Shown here: piece by piece, positions 6,635 to 15,300 of the stretch
How the letters are laid out: each line of letters begins with the position of its first letter
How positions within the stretch are numbered: the first letter of the stretch is position 1
Source: an uncultured Prevotella sp.
GTDB taxonomy: Bacteria > Bacteroidota > Bacteroidia > Bacteroidales > Bacteroidaceae
NCBI GenBank assembly: GCA_947304695.1
Contig: CAMZBS010000011.1
Coordinates: 1 to 36,283 of the forward strand
Reading direction: 5' to 3'
DNA: 36,283 nucleotides
The notes under the pieces: generated by a model
The model's database searches: none
What the model was told of the DNA's origin: nothing
What the model saw: only the letters and a program-made list of their open reading frames with translations
Translations under genes and position numbers: made by a program

Positions 6635-8146
6635 CTACTTACGGCCCTTGTAGTTTGCACGCACGGCATCTTTCCGCAGTGCGTCGGCAAAAGCCTGCGG
6701 GCTGACATCCACCGGGCCTCGCAGGAACTCGGGCACATTGTAGCTCTTCATCAGCTCACGATGATAGTTGGGATCGTCCGAAGGCAGCTCAAAGGGCTTC
6801 GTGGCATGACCGTCCTTGTCCACATGGGCAAAGAAAGGACGGGTGTAGTTGCCGTCGTCGCGGCGGCTGCTGAACACAATCCAACGTCCGTTGCTACTCC
6901 AGGTGTGGTACGATTCCACCTCATTACTGTTCACTTCGTCGAAAGGACGTATCTTTTCCGTCTGCAAATCGGCGATATACAGGTCGGCATCGCGGTGCCA
7001 GATGTGGAAAGTGCCCCATTCTCCTACAGCCAGCAACAGCCAGCGGCCATCAGGAGAAATGCGCGGCAGCGTGGCACTCAGACCCAGGCTGTCGGCAGGG
7101 AATACCATTTCGCGAGGACCGAAAGAGCGTGTCTGCTCGTCGAAATGCTTCCGGTAGACATTGTAGCGGATGTCCTTGTAGCGCAAGATGCACTCCGAAG
7201 TATGGGGCACCGTGTCACGGAACTCGAAGTGGGCAGAGCAGTAATAGAGCCACTGACCGTCAGGACTCCAGCAGGGGAAGGTCTCAAACTCGGTCGTATC
7301 GTTTTCTACGTTGAACACTTCGTTGGTTTCCGGGTCGTAGAGAATCAGGTCGCTCTGCGAGTCAAGCACCTCAATCTTATCGGTGTTGCGGGTGTGGAAA
7401 CTCTGCAAGGTCATGTTGGTACTGTAGGCAATGAGGTTCTGATGTGGATGCCATGCAGGATAGACACCGGCCGAAAGGGTTGAGTCGGTCTTCAGGTTCA
7501 CCTTGGTCAGTTTGCCGTCGATGTTGAGCATGGTGCCGCCCAGGTTCTGACGGGCATGGAACTGGGTGCGGTGCGGATTGTTCAACTGGCTGTGATGGCA
7601 GTTGATGCACTGTCCGTCCTTTTCCGTGGAGCACAGCATGTTGTCGTAGATGACCCGTTCCTCATAGCTTTCCAGACAACGCTGGTTCAGGGTCAGCTCC
7701 TCATAGGTGACGTAGGAAGGGGAAATGAGACGGTAGGTGAGCCATGGATCGATGGAGTCGGGCGACACATAAATGGCAAACGGCTGGTAATGAACCCACT
7801 GGTCGGCCTCACGTACAAACATGTCGACCGTGATGCTGTCGTTCAGGGCCTGCCCGACAAGGGCCTGCCACTGATCAGCATCGGGACAAACCTGGCGTCC
7901 GCCGAGCACCACTTCTTCGTTGCCTGCACGCAAACGGGTAACCACCTCGTCGGCATCCTTTGCCAATTGGAAATGCAGGGGAGCCATGTTCACAGGCACC
8001 GTCACACCCACATAGTCGGGATAAATGGCTGGAAGAACTGCTTTTTCAGCATAGCTCTCCGGCAGTTGTGCCTGATGACAGGCTGTAAGGAGGAAAAGGA
8101 GGAAAAGCAAGGCTCCTCCTTTTTTACTAATAAGTTGCAAGTTCAC
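6635..8146 (-). CDS. PD40/TolB-like beta-propeller lipoprotein with a CxxCH motif
   Basis: About 503 residues. KKGG followed by LLFLLFLLTAC is a lipoprotein signal peptide. The C-terminal two thirds contain WD40-like PD40 propeller repeats (YPAWHPHQNLIAYSTN, FPCWSPDGQWLYYCS, LPRISPDGRWLLLA, YHTWSSNGRWIVFSS). Before them lies DGQCINCHH, a CxxCH typical of covalent heme c attachment, which needs a periplasmic or surface location. It is the last gene of the operon that begins at 11004 and its start overlaps the end of the DUF6057 gene. The start is uncertain: ATG 8182 gives a long hydrophobic N-terminus; GTG 8146 gives a normal signal peptide; TTG 8110 lies just after a strong AAAGGAGGA right behind the upstream stop. 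Heme binding is inferred from the motif alone. Confidence 0.72.
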   Translation of the reverse strand: MNLQLISKKGGALLFLLFLLTACHQAQLPESYAEKAVLPAIYPDYVGVTVPVNMAPLHFQLAKDADEVVTRLRAGNEEVVLGGRQVCPDADQWQALVGQALNDSITVDMFVREADQWVHYQPFAIYVSPDSIDPWLTYRLISPSYVTYEELTLNQRCLESYEERVIYDNMLCSTEKDGQCINCHHSQLNNPHRTQFHARQNLGGTMLNIDGKLTKVNLKTDSTLSAGVYPAWHPHQNLIAYSTNMTLQSFHTRNTDKIEVLDSQSDLILYDPETNEVFNVENDTTEFETFPCWSPDGQWLYYCSAHFEFRDTVPHTSECILRYKDIRYNVYRKHFDEQTRSFGPREMVFPADSLGLSATLPRISPDGRWLLLAVGEWGTFHIWHRDADLYIADLQTEKIRPFDEVNSNEVESYHTWSSNGRWIVFSSRRDDGNYTRPFFAHVDKDGHATKPFELPSDDPNYHRELMKSYNVPEFLRGPVDVSPQAFADALRKDAVRANYKGRK

Positions 8147-9953
8147 GGATAAAGAAATAATTATAATAGAAAGTGTGACCAAAACGCGGATATGCAGCCT
8201 GCTTCATCTGCTCATTAGTCATGTTACTATACTGTGATGCTGTGGACATAAGTTCCTTGTAGTCGTTGATAACGGACTGATCAAACGGCATTCCACTGAT
8301 GTCTACACCGTGCTCCAGATTGCCATAAAGGAAGGCGGCTTCCTGATAATGACGGGGCATGGGTTCTCCCTTGTGCAGTTCGGCGTACTGGAAGAAGGCA
8401 TTCCAAAAGGTTCTGATGTCTTTCAGTTGTAAGGCACAAAGCAGGACAAGCTCGGCGCATACCGGGTCGTCGGTCTGACGGTAGGCATGCGTGTTGAGCA
8501 TGAACATCTCGATGAGTGACTGGTCGCTGGCCAGTATGTCGTTGCCTTTCATCAGCCGGGTAATCGGTCCCAGCTCAGGATGTTTCTTGACGGCATCCAT
8601 ATCTTCGCCAACAGCCAGCGGCTCGTACTGCAAAGCCCATTCACGATGATAGCGTGTCTGTTTCAGCACATCGATGTATTTACGGGCCACCTGCCATTCA
8701 CCATTGAGCAACGAACATCTGACCAGGAACTTCAGGTACTCCGTACGCCAACCGTACTCCACGCCGTCTTCCAGACACCAGCGGTAACAGTAGTTGGGCA
8801 AACCGTAGAACAGGTAGATGTTGCGGCCGTTCAACTGCATCATGCGCAGGTCGAAATCGCAGTTGGGCTTCTGGGCACCGTCTCGGTAGGTGTACATCTC
8901 ATTGCCTGCACGTCCCAACTTGAACAAGGCCAGGTTCTTGTACATAACCATCATGCGTGTTGGGTCGCCCTTGTGCTGACGCATGATTTTGAGCACTTCC
9001 TCCCACTGCATGTGGTCTACACAATTAGTCATCCTGATCTCCTCATGGAAGGTCACGTCCTTGTACCATCCCAGCCAACAGCCCCAGACAACAGCGCCCG
9101 TCAACAGGAGTTGCACTGCCGTCTGCTGCCAGTTGCGGCGCATGAACTTAGGCTCCATGCGGCGACCGTACAGGAGTGCCATGACAACCAGGAAGATACA
9201 AAGCAGGACAAAGGGATAATAATCATGCGAGAAGCTTTCAGTCTCCGAATAGACGGGCAGGGCCTGCCACCATACGTTCTCAAGACTGGCCTGATAATAG
9301 ACCTGACGGTAATAGATCAGCGGCACAGCCACCAACAAGACCAAGGCCAGAACCGACGTGAGTACACGGTGTATCAGCTTGAGATTCTCTATCCGCCACG
9401 TAATGACAGCCATCAGCACAATGGCCAGCAAGCCATAGAATCCACCTACGGGATAGGCCAGCAGGGCGGCAACCACCATGAAGGCATTGCGGAAAGGCAC
9501 CACACGATAAAGCCATGTGAGTGCCACAGCCAGGGAAGTGCCCATGACACAGATAAAGAAATGGCCGCGCAACTTGAGATAGTAGAGCCAATAACCCAGG
9601 TCAAAGTCGGTAAGCAACACCAATGCCACAGGTATCAACAACAAAGGCAGCCACATTCGCGGCAGGCGGAAGGTCTTATAGATTAGCCACGTCAACAGCC
9701 CGAGCCAAGCGCACAAAAGAATTGCTCCAAGCCAGGGATGATAGAAGAACTGCGTGAAATAGGTGCCCAGCCAGGTGAGCAGACCTCCGGCCACGACCAA
9801 CTGCTGCTTGAAGAACAACGGCGTGTAGAGGAACAGATTGAGTTCCTGAACACGCACCAGATAGTCGCTTTCGTAACACAACAGCACGACGAAGACCGCC
9901 ACAAGGGCGGCCACGACGAGCGCAACGGGTAGAAACTTACTTAGCTTTTGCAT
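8127..9953 (-). CDS. DUF6057-like polytopic membrane protein
   Basis: 608 residues. The first 330 or so contain about eight to nine hydrophobic segments (for example FLPVALVVAALVAVFVVLLC, LGAILLCAWLGLLTWLIY, FVLLCIFLVVMALLYG). The rest is a soluble, mostly helical region, perhaps with tetratricopeptide-like helices (CSLLNGEWQVARKYIDVL, AELVLLCALQLKDIRTFW). I recognise it as the Bacteroidetes family of unknown function usually called DUF6057; no catalytic motif is visible. Its ATG overlaps the end of the GH43 gene by 17 bases, and its end overlaps the start of the PD40 lipoprotein, so the three are translated from one mRNA and probably work together in the cell envelope. Confidence 0.75.
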   Translation of the reverse strand: MQKLSKFLPVALVVAALVAVFVVLLCYESDYLVRVQELNLFLYTPLFFKQQLVVAGGLLTWLGTYFTQFFYHPWLGAILLCAWLGLLTWLIYKTFRLPRMWLPLLLIPVALVLLTDFDLGYWLYYLKLRGHFFICVMGTSLAVALTWLYRVVPFRNAFMVVAALLAYPVGGFYGLLAIVLMAVITWRIENLKLIHRVLTSVLALVLLVAVPLIYYRQVYYQASLENVWWQALPVYSETESFSHDYYPFVLLCIFLVVMALLYGRRMEPKFMRRNWQQTAVQLLLTGAVVWGCWLGWYKDVTFHEEIRMTNCVDHMQWEEVLKIMRQHKGDPTRMMVMYKNLALFKLGRAGNEMYTYRDGAQKPNCDFDLRMMQLNGRNIYLFYGLPNYCYRWCLEDGVEYGWRTEYLKFLVRCSLLNGEWQVARKYIDVLKQTRYHREWALQYEPLAVGEDMDAVKKHPELGPITRLMKGNDILASDQSLIEMFMLNTHAYRQTDDPVCAELVLLCALQLKDIRTFWNAFFQYAELHKGEPMPRHYQEAAFLYGNLEHGVDISGMPFDQSVINDYKELMSTASQYSNMTNEQMKQAAYPRFGHTFYYNYFFIRELATY

Positions 9954-11004
9954 TTTGTTTGCCCGACCACTTCTTAAGTCGGTTGTATTCTTTCTTGGTC
10001 AGCCGCATGAACGAGCCGTGTTGCGGACCGGTGACACCCTTGATGTCAACGGGGTTCTTGAAATTGCGCAGGTTCTCGTCAGCCTCGCAGATGCGGTAAT
10101 GCTTGGGATTGTCGCTGTACTGGATGTAGGCCACACGCCAGGTTTTGTCGCCTATGAGCTGGAAAGCACTCGAACCCTCACAGTTCTTGCGACCCTCAAA
10201 GCTCACGTAGTCGTCGGCCACAGGCTCACCCCAGCCGTGGGTCAGGTACTTGGAGGTGGCCGTGAAGATGCCTTTCTGACCGCCTTCCTTCTTGATGAGC
10301 ATGTGGTAGAGACCGTCGGAGAGCAGGTTGATGTCGGCATCAATCGTGGCATAGCCCCAGTCGAAAAGCAAACGGGGCTGTGTCAGACGGGTGAACGACT
10401 TGTCTGCATAGCTGTAATACATGCGATCATAATTCTCTTCAGGGCGGTTCAGCATGGAATAATAAATCATGTAGCCGCCCTTCTCACCGTTCTCCCATAC
10501 ATAGTTGGGATCCCAGAAAATCTGCGGAGCCCATACGCGATTAATGGTCGACCAGTCCTTATAGACGCTTTCCGCATCAGGATTGGAGAATATCTGCGTA
10601 CCCTTACGGTAGTCGAACGAGACGCTGGTCCAGTTGATGAGATCATCACTCTTCAGAAGGTCTATTCCGTAGTTGTCCCAGTCGCTCTGCTTGCCCAGCT
10701 TCTTGGTCATTGAGTTGTTCATGTCGGTGGTCACCATGACATAGCCCTTGCCGTTCCAGGCACGGCAGATATAGGCATCGCGCTGGCCGCCTTCAATGCG
10801 GGCATGCTCTTTGGGATCCATGATGGCACGTCCTCCGATGATGTCTTCGTAGTTGTAGCCGTCGCGGCTGATGGCGTAGGCAGTGTATTGTCCGCGATCG
10901 CTCATGTGACAATACAGATAGCCGTAGTCACCCTTCTGCAGGTTCTGGGCACCAGCACACAAGGCAGCAAGCATCACGACAGCCGAAAGCAAAGTTCTCT
11001 TCAT
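9937..11004 (-). CDS. Glycoside hydrolase family 43-like secreted enzyme
   Basis: 355 residues with signal peptide MKRTLLSAVVMLAALCAGA. It has the five-bladed propeller features of GH43 (alpha-L-arabinofuranosidases, beta-xylosidases, arabinanases). The candidate catalytic acids are Asp36 in CHMSD (general base), Asp222/Asp224 in TIDADIN (pKa modulator) and Glu276 in NCEGSS (general acid). RVWAPQIFWDP (about 156-166) is the usual WAPxI(F/W) blade motif. The exact subfamily and sugar specificity cannot be read from the sequence. The start at 11004 is preferred because the longer frame to 11049 runs through the OmpA terminator. It is the first gene of the GH43, DUF6057, PD40 operon. No TAnnTTTG is visible between the terminator and this ATG, so it may depend on read-through from ompA. 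Confidence 0.8.
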   Translation of the reverse strand: MKRTLLSAVVMLAALCAGAQNLQKGDYGYLYCHMSDRGQYTAYAISRDGYNYEDIIGGRAIMDPKEHARIEGGQRDAYICRAWNGKGYVMVTTDMNNSMTKKLGKQSDWDNYGIDLLKSDDLINWTSVSFDYRKGTQIFSNPDAESVYKDWSTINRVWAPQIFWDPNYVWENGEKGGYMIYYSMLNRPEENYDRMYYSYADKSFTRLTQPRLLFDWGYATIDADINLLSDGLYHMLIKKEGGQKGIFTATSKYLTHGWGEPVADDYVSFEGRKNCEGSSAFQLIGDKTWRVAYIQYSDNPKHYRICEADENLRNFKNPVDIKGVTGPQHGSFMRLTKKEYNRLKKWSGKQNAKAK

Positions 11005-11027
11005 AGTTTTAGATGTTTCGTTATCTG

Positions 11028-11067
11028 AAAAACCAAGCCCCCTCCGCAATGGAGGGGGTGGCTGGTT
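11028..11067 (-). terminator. Strong terminator after the OmpA-like gene
   Basis: On the minus strand the stem is CCCCCTCC (11051-11058) with GGAGGGGG (11038-11045) around a 5-base loop, extended by AACCA/TGGTT, and is followed by TTGGTTTTTC. It begins four bases after the ompA stop and ends just before the GH43 gene, so it separates or attenuates the two units. Confidence 0.82.
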
Positions 11068-11070
11068 TCA

Positions 11071-11922
11071 TTATTTCGTCTCGGGTGCCTCACCGATCAA
11101 GTCCATGAACTCGTCGAGCTTCGGCGTGATAATAATCTGGGTGCGACGGTTGCGCTGCTTGCCCAGTTCGGTGTCGTTGGCCTGCAGGGGATTGTACTCA
11201 CCACGGCCACCGGCGGTCAGACGCTTCGGGTCTACGCCATACTTGGTCTGCAGGGCCTGCACCACACTTGAAGCACGCAGGCAGGAGAGATCCCAGTTGT
11301 TACGGATGTTCTCACGCGAGATGGGCACATTGTCGGTGTTGCCTTCAATGAGCACGTCATAGTCCTTGTAGTCGGTGATAATCTTGGCAATCTTCGACAA
11401 TGTCTCAGCAGCACGGTCGTTGATTTCATACGAACCGCTCTTATAAAGCATGTTATCGGCCAATGAAATGTAGACCACACCCTTCAGTACCTGCACGTCG
11501 ACCTCCTTCAACTCTTCCTTGGACAGTGAGCGGGTCAGATTGTTGCTCAGCACCAAGTTGAGCGAATCGCTCTTCGACTTCACTTCCACCAGGTGACGGA
11601 TGTATTGGTTCGACTCATTAATCTGGTCAACCAGTTTTTCAATCGACACGTTGTTCTGTGATGCGTTCGAGAGACTCTGGTCAAGTGACTTCTGTAGATT
11701 GGTCATCTGATTCTTCTGTTCAGCCAGTGCAGACTTATGAGCGGCCAGCTGCTCCTCAAGGCTGGTGATGCGGGCATTCTTGCCTGCCAGATCCTCACGG
11801 GCATTCTGCAGATTATTGGTCAGTGTCTTATTCTCATCCTGACATGCCTGCAAGGCTTTCTTGCTGGCACAGCTACTCAGCAACAGTCCTGCTGCGAGTG
11901 CTATAAACAAACTTTTCTTCAT
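11071..11922 (-). CDS. OmpA-family peptidoglycan-associated lipoprotein with coiled coil
   Basis: 283 residues. The signal peptide ends LLLSSC (lipobox, Cys18). Residues about 25-120 are a heptad-rich coiled coil (TNNLQNAREDLAGKNARITS and onward). Residues about 150-275 form the OmpA/MotB domain that grips peptidoglycan: LYKSGSYEIN, VLIEGNTDNVPI, NWDLSCLRASSVV, RLTAGGRGEYNP and NRRTQIII are the usual blocks. It likely spans from the outer membrane to the cell wall. A promoter (11958-11965) and a terminator (11028-11067) flank it, so it can be a single-gene unit. The start is supported by the signal peptide and the leader length of about 35 nt. Confidence 0.88.
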   Translation of the reverse strand: MKKSLFIALAAGLLLSSCASKKALQACQDENKTLTNNLQNAREDLAGKNARITSLEEQLAAHKSALAEQKNQMTNLQKSLDQSLSNASQNNVSIEKLVDQINESNQYIRHLVEVKSKSDSLNLVLSNNLTRSLSKEELKEVDVQVLKGVVYISLADNMLYKSGSYEINDRAAETLSKIAKIITDYKDYDVLIEGNTDNVPISRENIRNNWDLSCLRASSVVQALQTKYGVDPKRLTAGGRGEYNPLQANDTELGKQRNRRTQIIITPKLDEFMDLIGEAPETK

Positions 11923-11957
11923 ACCTTTCTGTTTAAATTAATGATATAATTCGGATG

Positions 11958-11965
11958 CAAAATTA
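11958..11965 (-). promoter_or_regulatory. -7 element for the OmpA-like gene
   Basis: Minus-strand TAATTTTG matches TAnnTTTG; a TTG lies about 18 bp upstream. The distance to the ATG at 11922 is about 35 bases. Confidence 0.65.
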
Positions 11966-12040
11966 CTAATATGACGCTCAAAACAAGTAAAAGTTGCGCG
12001 GAATTAGAATAATTTAACCACGACTATGGTGTAGTTAACG

Positions 12041-12067
12041 AAAAAAAAAGGGTCACCGCTGTGACCC
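12041..12067 (-). terminator. Rho-independent terminator of the small RNA
   Basis: Seven perfect pairs (GGGTCAC with GTGACCC), a four-base loop and an uninterrupted run of nine T on the minus strand. It is one of the two clearest terminators in the window. Confidence 0.82.
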
Positions 12068-12107
12068 AACCTTTGTTAACCTTAAATCTAATACTATGAA
12101 AAACACA
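12041..12107 (-). ncRNA. Probable small RNA of about 65 nt
   Basis: A complete small transcription unit is visible on the minus strand: TTG (12139-12141), a 20-bp spacer, TATCTTTG (12111-12118), then about 40 nt with no plausible open frame on this strand, a perfect GGGTCAC/GTGACCC hairpin (12050-12067) and nine T residues (12041-12049). Transcription should start near 12107. It does not belong to the OmpA gene, which has its own promoter at 11958-11965 further on. I cannot assign it to a named family. The 5' part is AT-rich and could base-pair with mRNAs. Confidence 0.55.
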
Positions 12108-12110
12108 TTG

Positions 12111-12141
12111 CAAAGATACACCTTTTATTATTAACACGCAA
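12111..12141 (-). promoter_or_regulatory. Full promoter of the small RNA
   Basis: TTG at 12139-12141 and TATCTTTG at 12111-12118 with a spacer of exactly 20 bp, the Bacteroidetes consensus geometry. Confidence 0.7.
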
Positions 12142-12300
12142 CGAAACTGTAACTTTTTAGTGTGCTTTTGATAATTAATTGACATAAATCAAATATCATT
12201 GCTAACAATTTAATGCAAAAGCTGGCTGCAAAGGCATCAAAACAAATCAACGGCTGGCGTACTGTCAAGGTCATGCACCAACATTTTCTTTCACCCATTA

Positions 12301-12332
12301 TTTGGCAGTGTCTGTAAATTATTGTACCTTTG
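12301..12332 (+). promoter_or_regulatory. Promoter of purL
   Basis: TTTG (12301-12304), a 20-bp spacer and TACCTTTG (12325-12332). The leader to the ATG at 12375 is about 38 nt. I saw no recognisable purine riboswitch or operator in the 200 bases before it. Confidence 0.75.
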
Positions 12333-12374
12333 CAGGCAAATTACGTAATTATAATATTAAGGTATAAAGAAATT

Positions 12375-15300
12375 ATGATTCTTTTCTTTCAGACCCCACA
12401 GAAGAGCGTGATAGCCACCGAGGTAGACCATCAGCTCAACCAGAACGAAGTACAGGAACTATGCTGGCTCTATGGCGATGCCAAGCTACTTGAAAGCGAC
12501 AGCCTTGAGGGCAACTTTGTGGGCCCACGCCGCGAGATGGTCACGCCTTGGTCGACCAATGCCGTTGAGATTACGCAGAACATGAACCTCAGCGGCATTT
12601 CGCGTATTGAGGAGTATTACCCCGTGGCTTCAAAAGATGCTGAACACGATCCGATGCTGCAACGCATGTATGACGGACTCGACCAGCGCATCTTCACCAT
12701 CAACATCAAGCCCGAGCCCATCAAGCACGTGGAGAATCTGGAGGAATATAACGAGCAGGAGGGACTGGCCCTCTCGCCCGAAGAGATTGAATACCTGCAC
12801 GGTCTGGAGAAGCAGAACGGACGTCCGCTCACGGACTCAGAGATCTTCGGCTTCGCGCAGATCAACTCAGAGCATTGCCGTCATAAGATTTTCGGCGGCA
12901 CCTTCATCATCGACGGAAAGGAAATGGAGTCGTCGCTCTTTGCAATGATCAAGCGTACCACGCAGGAGAACCCCAACAAGATTCTGTCGGCTTACAAGGA
13001 CAACGTGGCCTTTGCACAAGGTCCTGTCGTGGAGCAGTTTGCCCCGAAAGATCAGTCGACCGCCGACTGGTTCCAGGTGAAAGACATTGAGAGCGTTATC
13101 TCATTGAAGGCCGAAACCCACAACTTCCCCACCACGGTGGAGCCTTTCAACGGTGCTGCCACAGGCACAGGCGGTGAGATTCGCGACCGCATGGGTGGTG
13201 GCGTAGGCTCGTGGCCTATTGCAGGTACAGCCGTTTATATGACAGCCTACCCGCGTCTGACCGACGACAACCAGCTGACCCGTGATTGGGTAGATATTCT
13301 CCCCGTTCGTCAGTGGCTCTATCAAACGCCCGAGCAGATTCTGATCAAGGCTTCAAACGGTGCCAGTGACTTCGGCAATAAGTTCGGCCAGCCCCTCATT
13401 TGCGGTTCCGTTCTCACCTTCGAGCATCAGGAGCTTCCTGTAAGCGGAGGCGGTGCCTCCGCCAACCAGACCAAGTACGCCTACGACAAGGTCATCATGC
13501 TGGCAGGCGGTGTGGGCTACGGCACCAAACGCGACTGTCTGAAGAAAGAGCCCCAGAAGGGCAACAAGGTCGTGGTGGTAGGTGGCGACAACTACCGCAT
13601 CGGATTGGGTGGTGGCAGTGTGTCATCGGTAGACACAGGCCGCTACAGCAACGGCATTGAACTGAACGCCATCCAGCGTGCCAACCCCGAAATGCAGAAG
13701 CGTGCCTACAACCTGGTGCGTGCGCTCTGCGAAGAAGACGTGAACCCCGTCGTGTCCATCCATGACCACGGATCGGCAGGTCACCTCAATTGTCTCTCAG
13801 AGTTGGTCGAGGAATGTGGCGGTGAGATTGACATGACCAAGCTGCCCATTGGCGACAAGACGCTCTCTTCAAAGGAAATCATTGCCAATGAGAGTCAGGA
13901 GCGCATGGGTCTGCTCATCGATGAGAAGCACATCGAACACGTAAGGAAGATTGCCGAACGCGAACGTGCCCCGATGTATGTGGTCGGCGAGACAACCGGT
14001 GATGCCCACTTCTCGTTCAAGCAAGGCGACGGCGTGAAGCCCTTCGACCTCGACGTGGCTCAGATGTTCGGTCACTCGCCGAAGACCATCATGCGCGACA
14101 ACACCGTAGAGCGCCACTATGCCCCCGTCGCCTATAATATTGACAACAGCTCTGCCGCTGATACCATCCAGCAATACCTGGAGCGCGTTCTCCAACTCGA
14201 GGCCGTGGCCTGCAAGGACTGGCTCACCAACAAGGTAGACCGTTCTGTAACGGGTAAGATTGCCCGCCAGCAGTGTCAGGGTGTCATCCAACTGCCGTTG
14301 AGCGACTGCGGTGTGGTGGCTCTCGACTACCGAGGCCGCAAGGGTATTGCCACAGCCATCGGCCATGCCCCACAGGCTGGACTGGCTTCGCCCGAAGCAG
14401 GTAGCGTGCTGTCTGTAGCCGAGGCACTGACCAACATTGTTTGGGCTCCACTCACCGAAGGACTCTCCAGCGTCAGCCTGAGTGCCAACTGGATGTGGCC
14501 CTGCCGTTCACAGGAAGGAGAGGACGCCCGTCTCTATGCTGCCGTGAAAGCCCTGAGCGACTTCTGCTGCGACCTGAACATCAACGTTCCCACGGGCAAG
14601 GACTCGCTTTCACTCAGTCAGCAGTATCCCAATGGTGAGAAGATCATCTCACCGGGAACGGTCATCGTCAGCGCAGGCGGTGAAGTTTCCGACATCCGCA
14701 AAGTGGTAAGTCCCGTACTGAACAACAACAAGAACAGCTCAATCTATCATATCGACTTCTCCTTCGACGAACAGCACCTGGGCGGTTCTGCCTTCGCACA
14801 GAGCCTGGGCAAAGTGGGCGACGACGTGCCTACGGTAAAGGACGCGGAGTATTTTGCCGATGCCTTCAACGCCGTACAGGAACTCATCCGTCGCGGATGG
14901 GTGGAAGCCGGCCACGACATCTCAGCTGGTGGTATTATCACCTGTCTGCTTGAAATGTGCTTTGCCAACACCCGTGGCGGTCTGCACATCAACCTGCACG
15001 ACCTTTGCAGCGACGGTGACATTGTGAAGACGCTCTTCGCCGAGAATCCTGGTGTGGTGATTGAGGTGAGCGACGAGCATAAGTTTGAGTTCCGTGAACT
15101 GATGGAAGACCTTGGTGTGGGCTACGCCAAGATTGGTTACCCCGTGGAAGACAGCCGCACCATTGAGGTCGTCTGTCCCGTGAGCGGTGACACTGACTCT
15201 GCAACCCAAACGCTGAGCTTCGACATCGACCACCTGCGCGACGTATGGTACAAGACAAGCTACCTGCTCGACCGCCGTCAGAGTTTCAACGGCAAGGCCC

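Noticed and set aside
6761..7483. Plus-strand open frame of 240 codons opposite the PD40 lipoprotein
   Set aside because: Antisense shadow of a gene with clear repeats; no promoter or ribosome site and no recognisable domain. The same applies to 4670-5653, 8580-9686, 9955-10713 and 25472-26242.
12096..12134. Plus-strand 12-codon frame (MKNTLQRYTFYY)
   Set aside because: No plus-strand promoter or ribosome site; it overlaps the minus-strand small RNA and its promoter, which explain the sequence better.
12142..12300. Purine riboswitch or PurR site upstream of purL
   Set aside because: No three-way-junction core or palindromic operator could be recognised, and this stretch lies before the transcription start.
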